A stretch of 64,000 bases of DNA from Dolomedes plantarius (taxonomy: Eukaryota; Arthropoda; Arachnida; Araneae; Dolomedidae): NCBI GenBank assembly GCA_907164885.2, contig OU015490.1, positions 235,819,122-235,883,121 on the forward strand. Reading direction: 5' to 3'. The notes under the pieces are model-generated. The model made no database searches. It was not told the DNA's origin and saw only the letters and a list, made by a program, of their open reading frames with translations. How positions within the stretch are numbered: position 1 is the first letter of the stretch; every line of letters starts with the position of its first letter. This document shows, piece by piece, positions 1-13,654 of this stretch. A program made the translations under genes and the position numbers.

Positions 1-648
1 CGGAAAAAAATAGCATTGAAACTGGCGGGTGATTTACACTTTTTGCTTAAAGATTCCAAATAATAACTGAAAATAATCTCAAAAATTATATTTTAAATAA
101 ATCATACAAAGTTTTTGTACAAAAAGAACATCTTTATCATGTTATGACATCCACTATTAACAGGGTGTAGGGAAAATCTTGATAATAATTAAGAATTTCC
201 AAGAAAGATGTGAAAAACACCAAAATGCCCTTTCTCTATATATTTATCAGATATTGTCACAGATAATCAAGAACTGGGATTAAATATTGTAAGTATCATT
301 AAGTAACAAGGTAAGCCTCAATGTAGTGCTTCTGATTTTTGTTCTTTTCGTCAAATTTTAAAACATTTTATGAGTATTTTTCCCTTCTTGGAACCACGTT
401 AAAAAACCAGTACAATTTTTCTAACAATAAAATAGACTTTGAATTAAAGACAATATTTACTGTACTGAATTCAAATAAAGAAATTTACAGTTTCCATATC
501 ATATAGATATAGCAGTTATATAGTTTTTTTTCTTTACAAAGTAGAAAACACACTTTGAACGATTTTTTTTGTTATTGATTACATTAAATTTAAGAACGAT
601 ATTGACTGGGATCTCAACGGCATTTTTTTTTGTTTGTTTTTTCTACAG
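1..648. other. AT-rich sequence, no gene seen
   Basis: No open frame of note and no repeat that I recognise. The last bases are a T-rich tract ending in TTTTTTCTACAG, which reads as a 3' splice site for the candidate exon that follows. Confidence 0.4.
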
Positions 649-848
649 GTGGCTATATAAAGCGAGACGTACAGTTTAAAGCCTATTCCAGACGTTGTAA
701 TCCTCCATGCCAACAGCAGGAATTAAGCACCATGAATTCCCTTAAAATTGGAGTACATTGCAATCAGTGTGGGTATCACGATATCCATAACAAAAATACT
801 GTTACAAGACGATCCTTTTACGCTATTGGGGCAGTTTTTAAAATATAA
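649..848 (+). CDS. Candidate terminal coding exon, unknown protein
   Basis: An open frame of about 66 codons runs from directly after a good splice-acceptor signal (long T tract, then CTACAG ending at base 648) to a TAA at 846-848. The frame has no usable ATG near its beginning, which fits an internal or last exon better than a complete gene. The residues are mixed and not low-complexity, with four cysteines (CNPPC early and HCNQC later). I do not recognise the family. A secreted cysteine-rich domain is conceivable, but nothing beyond the cysteines supports it. No polyadenylation evidence was checked. The frame could be chance, because AT-rich intron-like sequence makes such tracts often. Confidence 0.2.
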
Positions 849-1586
849 AGTCATTTAAATGTAATTTTACGGTAATTATTTTTTTTACGGTTAAAATTCT
901 GAAATTATATTTAACGTATTAATTATATACCTATCCGTTGCTACATCATAGGCCAGTTATAGTTTTGCTTAAAAAGTATTCTATAACATTTTGTAGACAG
1001 ATAGGAAATACAGTATTTGAATAAAATAAATAATTAATTATTTGAAGTTTTTTACTTCTCAAATATTTTTATTTGATTGCAAAGATTTGAATATCAGAAA
1101 CGTTATAGTAAATAGTGACATGTCTGGTACCTAATGTTTTATTACAAGAATTGCTTCATAACAAACACAGAATTTTTGATGCAAAGATGTAAATCATTAC
1201 ATAAAAAAGTAAGCATGAAGTACAGATTTAATATACTTCAGGGAGACTCCCACATTCAAGTAAATAAATTAAATCTTGACGAATTGTTTGAGGAAAATAC
1301 AGGTAAACAAATGAATGAATAGTTTTCTAACTTAGCACTTATTTAGGAGGACTGAAAACAATATCTTTTTATTTGCGTCCTTGCTCCACATACAGTTTTC
1401 AACATTATTTTACTTCTGCCTGTAAATAATTCCTTCGCATACCTGATATGAAATGTGGGTATGTTAATGAAAACCTTCGAAACGCGTGTCATCTAAAATA
1501 ATGAATTGGAGCATTTGAGAATAATACAAACTCCAGAAACAAATTGGTATAACTCAATTTCGTAAGGCACAGTTCTCTTATGTAAC
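849..1586. other. AT-rich sequence with one weak ORF
   Basis: Mostly featureless. A 62-codon frame at 1134-1322 (+) contains the non-repetitive stretch LNLDELFEENTG directly before CAGGTAAAC, a fair splice-donor match at about 1303. No acceptor or homologue was recognised, so this is only a weak exon candidate. Confidence 0.3.
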
Positions 1587-2781
<1,195 letters not shown>

Positions 2782-2865
2782 ATCGTAAATACTTTTATGT
2801 GCAGCTTAGCACCTAAAATTTATTTACTCATTCTTTGTTTCATATTTAAGTAATTTACATTTGTA

Positions 2866-2971
<106 letters not shown>

Positions 2972-3254
2972 ATTTTTCTAAAACTCATCTAAATATTTGA
3001 GTGCCCTATTTTAAAAATAAATACGTGTATGTTAATCATGATTAACTAAAATATTTTGTTGTGGGAGGGTTTTTTATATAAAGGAAGGTCCCTTTATGAA
3101 GATATGTACAAATACGTCTCATTCTCTCTAGACGTAACTCCTCTCTCTTTTTCCCTATTTCTAGATAGAGATACTTAATTTATTGTAATCATCTATATAA
3201 TATTTTTCATTTAATTTCAACACATCTCTCTAGGACCTTATTTTTTGCTAGTTT

Positions 3255-3607
3255 TAATGGTAGGTCTGAGGCATCCTCATGGTGACCTAATCGATGTATG
3301 GCATCGAAGGTGCTCGGTATGAAACCCAACATCTTCGATTGAATTTCTTTGTATCTATGTAGGGTTTATTTACATTAAATCTGTAGGCTGGAAAGTCCTC
3401 CATTTTGGTATGAGGGCAGTGGAGGAGGGAAAGAGACCATCAGATCCTGGGGGTGATCCGCTAAAATTTTGGGGGCACCTGGCATCTGGCGACACTGACC
3501 CTGATGGTGTCATAAAACCAGCTGCTTTCTTTGCTCTGCAAGCCTTCTTTGGACCTACTCTAGTGTGTTCCGGCCAGGGGGCAAAAGTAACAACAACAAC
3601 ATCTAAA
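3255..3607 (+). repeat. SINE, tRNA-headed family, diverged copy
   Basis: The body (GTAGGCTGGAAAGTCC, then CGACACTGACCCTGATGG, then TTTGGACCTACTCTAGTG) matches the copy at 46225-46560. The 3' end, CCAGGGGGC followed by GTAACAACAACAACA, matches the tail of the LINE remnant at 30704. The tRNA-like head is worn. GGTATGAAACCC near 3318 may be the B box. The start is approximate. Confidence 0.65.
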
Positions 3608-3989
3608 TGATGTATAACTGAAACTATGTACTAAAATAAACATAAATATGTCGCTTAATTTACTGTTTCTCCGAATACCGAAATAATTCATGTGTTATTC
3701 GGAATTAATTCGTTCTCTTTAAACTTTCGTAACCTGAAATAGCATTAAGCGGAGTGTCAGTTATGAATACTTTATAAAAGAGGATATTTTCTGGGCTTTC
3801 ATAGCACCAAAAGAGTAATTTACTAGATAATCTGGATTATCACGTTAATTATAAGATACCAATAACACACAGTAACATCAGAAATGATAAGGTAAATATG
3901 TGATACCGAGTAACACACAAATCCAAAAAGTACAAGTTTCAAAACAACTTAACTCATGGGTCAGACTCAAAATCTTCGATTTCACGATG

Positions 3990-4468
3990 GCATCTGTAAA
4001 CATTAAAAGCAACAAGCATATAAAAATTATCTGAAAAATAGTAAAAATAGCTTTTGAGTCAATGAGACCAGTCGATATGTTATTAAAACCGTTCTTTCCG
4101 ATACAGAAAATCAAAATACGTTCCACAGTCCCCCGATCTTTAGAACATGTTGAACAAATATCAGTAGCTGCAAGTTTGTAGCGGTACAAGTAAGATTCCG
4201 TGACAACATGACCAATTCTAGCTTAATTAGCGAAGGGGGGCAATTCGACTGGAAATCCTCTAAAACACAAATGGTTATTAAGTTTTTTCAGGAAATTTAA
4301 AATAAGCCTCTGACCACCACTTTTCCTCCTAGAATCGCACCAGTTGGCTCTTTGCGTCCTGCTAATTTTATTGGAAAGATTACACACAGGAGGAATCGGG
4401 CCCATGTTTGATGATAATTTAGCCAATGGGTCGGCATATTCATTGCCATCAATTCCACAAATCAAAAC
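3990..4468 (-). pseudogene. LINE RNase H domain and C-terminal tail, broken
   Basis: Two minus-strand frames join into the end of a non-LTR retrotransposon ORF2. The upstream piece (4465-4223) opens with GIDGNEYADPLAKL, which matches the GNE.AD.LAK motif of retrotransposon RNase H. The next frame (from 4189) has YLYRYKLAATDICSTCSKD followed by RGTVERILIFC, the cysteine-bearing tail that normally follows RNase H in Jockey/I-type elements. Reverse transcriptase and endonuclease are absent, so the copy is 5' truncated. It is interrupted by a stop between the two frames. No intact function is expected. Confidence 0.7.
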
Positions 4469-4469
4469 A

Positions 4470-5466
<997 letters not shown>

Positions 5467-5803
5467 TAAGCGACAAAGAAAACGAGGTGTAGAAGAACCT
5501 GTCTAAGTACAAGGCAGAGCTGAAATAGGTCCATGGATCCTAATCATACGCCGTAAGTCAGTAGGCGTGCCACACATATTCTCCTCACCTGGACAGAGTG
5601 GGTTCGTGAACAATGGCTTAGACTGGTATTCAACTGTACTTTCAGTTTCCCCGGGTACATGGACTGCTTAGAGTTTCAATGAAATATCACTTGGAGACTT
5701 TTCGTATGTACTCAATGCCATAACTGAAGCGTTAAGGCGAAAAACACAAGAAGATCCCAGCTGTCAATAAAAAGTGGTAGCTATACCCGAACAAAAATTA
5801 AGG

Positions 5804-5805
<2 letters not shown>
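5467..5805. other. Unassigned unique-looking sequence
   Basis: Base composition is more balanced than the AT-rich background, but there is no open frame or motif I can name. Confidence 0.3.

Positions 5806-5876
<71 letters not shown>
5806..5876. repeat. (TA)n microsatellite
   Basis: TA array split from the array at 6815 by the foldback element. The two were probably one array before insertion. Confidence 0.95.
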
Positions 5877-5878
<2 letters not shown>

Positions 5879-6812
5879 GGGTGGTTATAATTAAACTTTC
5901 CAATAAACGGCATCCTACAGCGCAAACGGGTGAACGGAATGCAACGAAATTTCGTATATGCGCTATACACGAGATGCGCTCACGGAATTTCAAAAAAAAA
6001 AAGTTCTAAAATGTCCACCAGAGGGCGCCTTTTCGGGAATAACATGAAATTTAACACAATAAACGACCAAAACGGAATACAGAAACAATATTAACATTTA
6101 TTGACTAGTTTCTGATCACCTTGTCATCGAACCACATTAAGTAAAGGTAAGGGAGAAACAAAAACAGGTCAGTTTACAGAAAGAAGAACAGATTAGGACG
6201 AAATTGCACAAGAGGAGCAGTTGTTAATCGTGTCCAAGACGATGTAGGGAAAGCTGATCCACGTGACCACCTTCATTCACCTGCAAAATTTCAAGTCGAT
6301 GGACAGTGTGTTCAACAGCAGATCGTAACTGATCACTTGTGAGGCTTCGCACATGAAGCGTTATGGAGTTCTTTAAGTCATTCATCGACGTAACACCTGC
6401 ATGATACACCAGCTCGCTCAGTACGATCGTCCGCTTTCCCTACATCTTCCTGGACACGATTAACAACTGCTCCTCTTGTGGAATTTCGTCCTAATCTGTT
6501 CTTGTTTCTGCAAACTGAACTGTTTTTGTTTCTCCCTTAGCTTTACTTAATGTGGTTCGATGACAGGGTGATCAGAAACTAGAAAATAAATGTTAATATC
6601 GTTTCTGTATTCCGTTTTGGTCGTTTTTTGTGTTAAATTTCATGATTTTCCCGAAAAGGCGCCCTCTGGTGGACATTTTGGAACAAATTTTTTTATTCGA
6701 AATTCCGTGAGAGCATCTTGTGTATACCCCATATACAAAATTTCGTTGCATTCCGTTCACCCGTTTGCGCTGTAGGATGCCGTTTATAGGGGAAGTTTAA
6801 TTATAACCACCC

Positions 6813-6814
<2 letters not shown>
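5877..6814. mobile_element. Long-TIR foldback transposon, TA target
   Basis: The element starts CCGGGTGGTTATAATTAAAC and ends with the reverse complement, flanked on both sides by TA. The inverted arms are about 360 bases each (5877-6235 and 6443-6814), with a spacer of about 207 bases. The spacer holds a transposase C-terminus (separate entry). This looks like a deletion derivative of a Tc1/mariner-superfamily transposon whose long inverted repeats survived. It sits inside a TA array. The arms differ by scattered substitutions and small indels. Confidence 0.85.
6224..6409 (-). pseudogene. Transposase C-terminal remnant
   Basis: This 61-codon minus-strand frame occupies the spacer of the foldback element. 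It includes DLKNSITLHVRSLTSDQLRS followed by VHRLEILQVNEGGHVDQL. The pattern of an aliphatic helix, then R-L-x-x-x-x-V-N-x-G-x-H-x-x-x-L at the end, is what I remember from the last about 60 residues of a mariner-like transposase group common in arthropods. The catalytic core is missing. It is therefore the leftover of the autonomous parent and ties the foldback element to that group. The family name is inferred from motif memory only. Confidence 0.55.

Positions 6815-6859
<45 letters not shown>
6815..6859. repeat. (TA)n microsatellite
   Basis: Right-hand part of the array that hosts the foldback element. Confidence 0.95.
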
Positions 6860-6863
<4 letters not shown>

Positions 6864-7032
6864 TCATGTTCATAAATTAAGGATAATTCAGAATCACACG
6901 GAAATCGAACTCAAAAGTAAGCATTTCACCTGCAGAATTATCACACACATCTGCAACAATAATATGCAAATTACAGTAAGCTACCAGATGACGCCGATGG
7001 TACGTCACCATGATAAGAGTGTAAGAGAGGGG

Positions 7033-7040
7033 TATATAAG
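7033..7040 (+). promoter_or_regulatory. TATA-box-like site of the Tc1 remnant
   Basis: TATATAAG lies about 55 bases upstream of the transposase ATG at 7094. It is plausible as the core promoter of the old transposase gene. There is no functional evidence. Confidence 0.3.
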
Positions 7041-7093
7041 GAATGGTGGCAAAAAAGAAAAATTGTTCACAAGCGTTCTGTAACCGAATAGTT

Positions 7094-8132
7094 ATGACAC
7101 AGAAGACGCATGTGGAGGATTTTTTACGTGGTAGAATTTTCGACGGCCTGCAATGTAGGCGTACTCAGATGGAAGTATCCGAGGAACTTCGAATTGCCCA
7201 AAGTGTCATCTCTAGGATTTGGCGACGATTCCAAGATGATGGAAATGTCAGTAGACGTTACAGTGCAGGTCGTCCCGAGTTACAACGCCGAATGAAGACC
7301 GGTATTTGGCAGTAACAGCCAAATGAAGCAGACGGAGCACAGCATCCGACCTGTCTCGTCAGCTATCTGCAGCCACGGGTACCACAGTTTCAAGGCAAAC
7401 CGTGTACAGACGTTTGGGAAATATTGGTCCATATGCTCGCAGGCCTGTCAGATGTGTTCCGCTCACGGCAATTCACTGTCCGCAGTGATTAGCCTGGAGT
7501 AGAGAACATGCAATGTGGACATCGTCACAGTGGGCTTGTGTGATGTTTTCCGACAAGTCCAGGTTTAGCTTGCAGTCTGATTCACGTCGGACTTTCATAT
7601 GGAGAACACCAGGTACCTGTTACCACCGAGACAACATCATTGAACGACACCGTTACGGTGGTGCAGAATTGCTCGTTTGGGGTAGAATTATATTGAGTTC
7701 CAGAACAGATCTGCATGTTTAAATTGGAACCATGAATCACATTTATCGGGTTACATTTATTGGGACATCATTCTGGAACAACATGTATGTTTGTTTAGGG
7801 GTACCATGGGAGCAGAATTTGTGTTTATGGATGACTACGCCCGTCCTCACCGAGCAAACATCGTAAACGAATGCCTTCAATCTCAGGATATCACCCGTAT
7901 GGAATGGCCAGCATTCTCACCTGACTTGAATCCGATAGAGCATGTGGTCGACATGCTTTGCTGACGAGTTACAGCCCGTCAATCACCTCCTATATGTGTA
8001 CCGGACCTTGAGAGAACATTGTTTACTGAGTGGAGTAATCTTTCCCAGATTCAGCTCGATAATTTGATACTCAGCATGCCTAGGCGTTGTACGGACTGTA
8101 TTTCATCGCATGGGAGACATACAATGTATTAA
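7094..8132 (+). pseudogene. Tc1-like transposase, inactivated (DD34E)
   Basis: The frame starting MTQKTHVEDFLRGRIFDGLQ has the usual paired-like helix-turn-helix (RRTQMEVSEELRIAQSVISR) and a GRP motif. After stops and frameshifts the catalytic core resumes at 7513 with VMFSDKSRFSLQ. The E that normally follows the first catalytic D is K here. The second D is in FMDDYARPH and the third acidic residue in SPDLNPIEH, with 34 residues between them, the Tc1 spacing. The end reads SMPRRC then GRHTMY and a stop. Several stops and frame changes make it dead. Clear terminal inverted repeats were not found. It resembles the 49.8 kb element in type but not closely. Confidence 0.85.
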
Positions 8133-8598
8133 CCATCATACTAACCATGTAATATTAAGATTTTGTAAAGGAGATATTTTTTACAATTGCTCCAGGGAGC
8201 AAAAATCGTAGTTTTTGTGAATGGTATCATACATGCACCATCTTTTTTGTCTTTCATATTCATATATATATATATATATAAATGTAACAAGAAAACTCGT
8301 CTTCCTAAATTTCTTTACTTTAAAGCGTATTCTAAATTCTCTTTTTAATAAAGCACGACCCCCTTTTCCAAAAATTGCGACCTAAAAGTATAGTAAGTAT
8401 AATTTATCGTAGCCCTGCAGATCATTAAGCAGGCATGTGAAGTATCTGAACTCAATAACATCCCCAGATATGAGTGTTCGAAGTTTATGAGATTCCGAAT
8501 GTCAGTATAATGTCAAAATTCTTGAAGAGCCCTCGAACACTCTGAAATTATGTCTTTTTTAACGTCAAAAATCCCACTTTGCAAGAACTTTATGGTAC
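8133..8598. other. No gene seen; short TA run
   Basis: Probably includes the 3' end of the Tc1 element. A short TA run lies at 8264-8281. The rest is unassigned. Confidence 0.35.
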
Positions 8599-8979
8599 TT
8601 ATCCTATGCCCAGGCCATAGGTCACAGTTTTAACAAGCGCGGGATCTAGCAGTAAAGTCCCCGATAAACTTAAGTGGACACGTGAACTCCACGAATCTGA
8701 AGTCGCCCAATTAAAAATTAAGTAGTTAAGGCCCTCTGGCGAAAATATCAAAAAACATCCATTTAATATTGCATGAACGCAAGACTTTTCCCTCTCTTCT
8801 TTTCTAACTGTTGTCGCTGTCGGACCTGCTGTCCGAGCCTGTATGTAATCGGCGTCTCGTCCTGGCATGTACGCCGGACAAGTCATGTGGCCGCTGCAGC
8901 CTTCGCGATACTTCACAATTGAATAAAGGTGATTTTCTTGGATATCGACTAAAATCTGTGTTCCCTTCTCTGGATCCAT
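8599..8979 (-). CDS. 126-codon ORF, unidentified
   Basis: An uninterrupted minus-strand frame begins MDPEKGTQILVDIQENHLYS and ends at a stop at 8599. It overlaps a second 70-codon minus frame (9016-8804) in another register, and the stretch is also open on plus (8811-9068). Composition is more GC-rich than the surroundings, as in retroelement remnants. The segment GCSGHMTCPAYMPGRDADYI has cysteines and a histidine but does not fit a zinc knuckle. I do not recognise the protein. It may be a piece of a retroelement or simply GC-rich repeat DNA that happens to be open. Confidence 0.2.
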   Translation of the reverse strand: MDPEKGTQILVDIQENHLYSIVKYREGCSGHMTCPAYMPGRDADYIQARTAGPTATTVRKEEREKSCVHAILNGCFLIFSPEGLNYLIFNWATSDSWSSRVHLSLSGTLLLDPALVKTVTYGLGIG

Positions 8980-9076
8980 GTGTTTCTCCTAAATCTTGTG
9001 TTTTCCTGAACCACACTCAGCCCGACTGCATCTCTCCAAGTTGTGCGCATCAATTCAACTTGTGCTAAATTTTCCA

Positions 9077-9133
9077 AATGTGATTATTATCACATGTGAT
9101 TATTATCATATATGATTACCAAATGTGATTATT

Positions 9134-9176
<43 letters not shown>
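9077..9176. repeat. Short tandem GATTATTATCATAT units and (TA)n
   Basis: Three to four imperfect copies of about 18-24 bases (AAATGTGATTATTATCAT and variants) run straight into a TA array at 9136-9176. Confidence 0.8.
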
Positions 9177-9178
<2 letters not shown>

Positions 9179-10300
9179 CATCTGCAAAAAAATCATTTTA
9201 AAAATTACTTTTTAGTTTTACAAACTTTGTATTATCTGACGATTAGTTGTTTTGAAGATATTTTTTGAACCTGTACGATAAAATTGAAATAATATCTGCA
9301 AGAAGTAAGTTGAATAACTACTTAAAGAATCTTTGTATTGAAGCATTTACGTCCAAAAGAAAGAAACAAAATTCCAAAATACGCACTTTCTAGTTCGTAA
9401 TCGAAAAAACTCTATTAAAGTTTTGCACGGCTTAACAAGGACCTTCAAAATCCCCGAGATCATTTGAAGTAATGACAGTTTATTTAATATACCAGTGTAA
9501 ATGCATTTAAATTCAAAACAAGATTTCTAAAAATGTTATTTTTTTGGTATACTTTTAATCTTTTTTGTAGAAAATAACATTGTATAAAAAAAATTTTCAT
9601 TTCGTTTTTTTATTGTAAAAGTCGAAATTAATTTTTTATATTATAACATGAGTTATTACCGCTGTAAAGCACAGAAACGTACGCAGGAGACAAATAATTC
9701 ATATAACTGCATACTGCTTACAAAATCTGTTCTCAATCCGTAACTAAACAAGCGACTACAAACATCATGTAATTAGATGACCTAAATCTCTTTTTTCTAA
9801 TTTCGGTACTGTTTAATTTGATGTTGCACAATCTGTCAGGATCAGTATATCCGCTTTGAATTTAAATTGCATTTTTTAGCACAAACAACCTAGTATGCTG
9901 AAAGATAATTACATTTTATATACTTGTTGCTTGTAGGTGGGGATTTACTTCCCATTTGTAGCAAATTGCGAGACTTCTGGTTTTTAATCAAACTATAAAG
10001 TCTAGTAAAATTTTGCTATTTTCGTAATACAATTTATTTTTGTCTGTAAAAGCAAGACACTTCAATAAGATACTGTGCGAACTGCAAAAGAGCTCAATTT
10101 GAACTGCATTTCAATACCTTTGATGAAATTTCAATTTTAACGCTCGTTTAAATATGAGACATAACTATGAGTTTTGGTGCATGTTAAGTTTCATATTCAG
10201 CAAATTTTATTGTAAAGCCTACTAAGTTCTTGAATCCTTTATTTTAGTTATCTTAGGTTGATATTTTCCACATTTTTGCATATCTTTTAATGTAGGATTA
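9177..10300. other. AT-rich sequence, nothing recognised
   Basis: No ORF, repeat or motif that I can support on either strand. Confidence 0.4.
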
Positions 10301-10416
10301 CGCTCCTCAACAACGGTCCTTCGGAGAGAAAAAAAAATTGTCCTGCGTCGCGAGTTATAATTTTGGCAGAGCGCCAAACCCAGTAGTAGTAAACAGTTAA
10401 ACAGAAACGTACCAAA

Positions 10417-10445
10417 ATGTGCCCAGAAAAACAGAAAAAACAGAG
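10417..10445 (+). CDS. Candidate first coding exon with splice donor
   Basis: ATG at 10417 in the context ACCAAAATG opens ten codons reading MCPEKQKKQR, the last one split at a strong splice donor, AG|GTAAGC at 10444-10451. The 110 bases upstream are distinctly GC-richer than the flanks (for example TCCTGCGTCGCGAGTT and GGCAGAGCGCCAAACCC), as a 5' UTR might be. No promoter element is obvious and no following exon was identified. If real, the gene would continue downstream through a long TE-filled intron. Chance is a serious alternative. Confidence 0.25.
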
Positions 10446-10659
10446 GTAAGCAACGATAAGTAACCCTACGTTAATAACCCGCGGTAATTTTATTAGAAGA
10501 GATTACCTGAAATATTTTCTACGTTAATATGTAGTCCCCTATTTTTCTAGGTTCATAAATTTGATTAATTCACTCTTTACATTTAGATATATCCTATGAA
10601 AATAAAAAATAAATTTTTTAAACTATTCTTTAGAGTAATCATTTGAAATATAATTATAA

Positions 10660-11095
10660 TTATGTTGATGTCGTTTTGCAATGGATCCTGGGTCACTGCG
10701 GAGTCTCTGGCAACGAGTCTGCTGATCTTCTAGCCAAGAGAGGTGCATCCATTTTGTAGATTTCCAATGCTGATGTCCCCTTTAGTACTGTCGAACGCCT
10801 TATCCGTAAGTCAGTCAATGAAGGCCCCCGACAACAGCTGTTTGAAAACAACTATCAAAAACCCTGTTGGATTAGAATCAAGACATCTCTAACTGGCCAA
10901 GGAGTAGAGCTGTTGCTGAATTTCGCCTGGCGACCGGCCATGACTGTTTGTCAGAATATATGTCCCGACTCCAAATTGTTGCCGATCCTTTCTGCGGACT
11001 CTGCGATCTTCTAGGAATGGTGAATGAGACCCTCCTCCTTCGTTGTCCAGGACTTCGAAAGATTTCCCTTTTTGATCGCTTTTGAGTTCATAGAC
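10660..11095 (+). pseudogene. LINE RNase H remnant
   Basis: The plus strand reads VLQWIPGHCGVSGNESADLL followed by AKRGA, a textbook retrotransposon RNase H segment (WIPGHCG and GNE.AD.LA). After a stop and frame changes come FRLATGHDCLSEYMSRLQI and CGLCD, then LRCPGL, the cysteine-bearing tail of I/Jockey-type ORF2. Everything upstream is missing. Stops and frameshifts show it is dead. It is the same general family as the remnant at 32250-32783, where the TGHDCLN motif also occurs. Confidence 0.8.
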
Positions 11096-12146
11096 TATTA
11101 CTGTAACCGACTTTTGTTTGTTGTGTTATGTTTTTGTTGCCTTTCTTCTTTGTTTTTTGGCTCAGCTGTCATTAAACTTGTCATTAGAAATTTAAAATAA
11201 AAAAATTTAGAGTAATTACTATTAGACCCCACTGACTTATAGGAATTTTTCTGGAACTATAGGGTAAAATAAAGCAGTACTTTAAACAGTCGCATGATTA
11301 AATCTGAAACCAAATGAAGAAACTATTTAAAAAAAACTACTTATATTTGATTCTAATAATAAATGTAACGTTATATGCACAGTACACAAAAGACATTTTT
11401 CCATCTAAAAATACAAGTGTTCCTACAGCGTTAAAAAAATCTCAAGGAATAAATTGAAATTAATATAACGGCAGTTAATATTATTACTATTGGAATACTA
11501 AGTATATGACAATTTAATTAATAGATTTGTAAGATTGCGTGTTGGAACACTTAATTGTTTCTTCCAATAGTTTTGCACATACAAGATGAAAAAAATCAGA
11601 AAAATCATTCGAATAAATTCCAGTCATAAAAAAATGTAAAAGTTATATTTAAGTTATTTGAAGAAGAATGTCCACGTTAAAACATTGATGAAATGTCTAT
11701 GGCATTAATGCACTAACATAAAAAATAGCTTAAGTTGTATTATTGGAATGACGATTGCAAACATTCTGCCCCAATTTGTATAGAATTTTCAGATTAATAA
11801 ATGTCACTTAGAAAACACTTTGAGTACCTAGACTAATAGCTTTGCACGAAGAAGTAAAATTACACTGTCAAATATATCTAATTCGTGTCAGTCTGCACGA
11901 TCAAGATTGCATCTATATTTTACAAAAAAGAAGTGAAATTTTTTGAATGTTTAGGAAAATTTAATGGGTTTAACATGGAATTTTATTATCTGTGTGATTA
12001 ATTAAATCAAGGTACTAATCGCTTTAGCTACTAGCTTTGCTTTGGGAGATAAATATTTGTTTAATAAAACTTATTCTGAGCAATTAGAGTCATTAAAAGC
12101 TTTAAAAAAACTCGGTTGGATATTTTTAAATAGTATGAAGTTTTAT
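11096..12146. other. AT-rich sequence, nothing recognised
   Basis: No supported ORF or repeat. The first about 100 bases are probably the 3' untranslated part of the LINE remnant. Confidence 0.4.
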
Positions 12147-12480
12147 ATTGTTGCTGCTTATGAGGAGGCACTGTACAGAGACATTCGCTTCAGATATAGT
12201 CGATAATTATTAGTATCATTCAGTGGGGGACAAATGTAGATTAAACAATACTACCCTCTGGTGTCATTTTAATTTTGACCGAGTATCTCCAGGGGCAACA
12301 TCCGGAGGACTCGTACCTTCCCCCACTATCATCACATGGAAAGACCTCCCGGATTTAACATGGTTATACTCGGCCTAGACACGAAGGTGTCCAATGAAGT
12401 TCCTCGGAATTCAAATCGAGTTTATTTCATCCGAAGTCCAACTCGTTACCACTAGGCTGCTTCAGGCCCCGTAACGAGGT
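12147..12480 (-). repeat. SINE, diverged minus-strand copy
   Basis: Read on the minus strand, the body matches the SINEs at 51066 and 60458. CCTAGACACGAAGGTGT and GACCGAGTATCTCCAGGGG on the plus strand align with their counterparts there. A worn B box (GGAATTCAAATCGAG on plus) lies near 12405. The 3' tail on the left (TATTGTTGCTGCTTATGAGG on plus) fits the shared CTTAGCAACAACAA-type tail. Confidence 0.7.
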
Positions 12481-12886
12481 ATTATTGATCAAATTCATTA
12501 ACTTTTGTAAAATATCATAATTAATAGTATAATATTTTATTCATTAATTTTGTAATTTCGTCTATATAAACATCTTTAGTGTACATGTTCACATTTTAAG
12601 ACACCCTTTTATAAATAAATTAGGTGTCAATTCATGCAAAAACGGTTACATAAATCAAAATTAAATAAAACTACAAAAAAAAGTTTTTGTCACATATTAC
12701 GTCATTATTACATAGATTAATTTTATAGATATTAAACCTTCATTATTATTACTCGTTCTTGTGTGATAAGTCGTCGATAAAATATTGTATTATTAATTTT
12801 ATTGTAAATTATGGTGAACTAGACAAAGGAAGAAACCAAATCTGTCAAAATGATAACAATAGCATCTTAGTGTTTACAAACAAAAC

Positions 12887-12919
<33 letters not shown>

Positions 12920-13005
12920 GCAACTTTGTTTTAACGTTATAGACGGAAAAATAATCTGCATTCAAATATTCAGTATCACTTGGAAAAATCATCGCTAAAA
13001 CTATA
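12481..13005. other. AT-rich sequence with AAACA microsatellite
   Basis: Contains a short (AAAAC)n tract near 12880-12910. The 79-codon frame across it is low complexity. No gene supported. Confidence 0.4.
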
Positions 13006-13445
13006 CAGCAGAGTCCCGTATAACACCAGTTCATACAACGCGTCAAAAAAGGGCGACGGATTTATTCGTATGACGCGATTCCCGTATAATGCGCTATAGA
13101 ATAAAATGAGGGAATATCTCTTTTAAACACTGTACATATATTTATTTTGGATGGTTTTGAACGTTTTGGACGAAGTAAGTTCTACATTGCTTTGTAAATT
13201 CATTTACATATTCTGTATATGCATTTTTATAAGTTGATGAAATGGCGCAAAATAAAGTTTATTTAAACTTACTTAAATCAACATTTCTGTTAGAAATCTC
13301 GGTAAAAACAAAGATTGAACGGAATATAGTTATTAATTTGTTAAATTATATTTTTTTTCCTTTATAAATTTCCATATGCTGTTGGCACTTATGACAATTT
13401 TGGAAATTAATCCATTATACTTGCAGCCTTGACTGTTCGCCATAT

Positions 13446-13590
13446 TTTTAAGGAGGCACCGTATAGGTGACCAACAATACCCCTACAAGCCCCTACGTAA
13501 TTTAAAATGGAGTCAAGTGCCGAGACGGGAACACTTGACCCCGTACCTCCAGATGAAAATTTGAGAACTAGGAAACTCCCTCTCAATCAA
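13446..13590 (-). repeat. SINE fragment nested in the MITE
   Basis: Plus-strand GAGTCAAGTGCCGAGACGGG and AACACTTGACCCCGTACCTC, then ATTTGAGAAC, match the minus-strand SINE copy at 20895-21247. Head and part of the body are missing. Confidence 0.65.
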
Positions 13591-13654
13591 TCAATTCAAA
13601 GCGGTCTGTCTGGTGGACGGATGACCTGAGCGTAGCTGGGCGAAGCCCGGCTAG
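13591..13654 (+). mobile_element. Helitron 3' end
   Basis: GGGC-GAA-GCCC (13638-13648) forms a short hairpin, followed by GG and CTAG at 13651-13654 with T next, the standard Helitron 3' terminus. The matching 5' end was not found, so the extent to the left is unknown. Confidence 0.6.
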
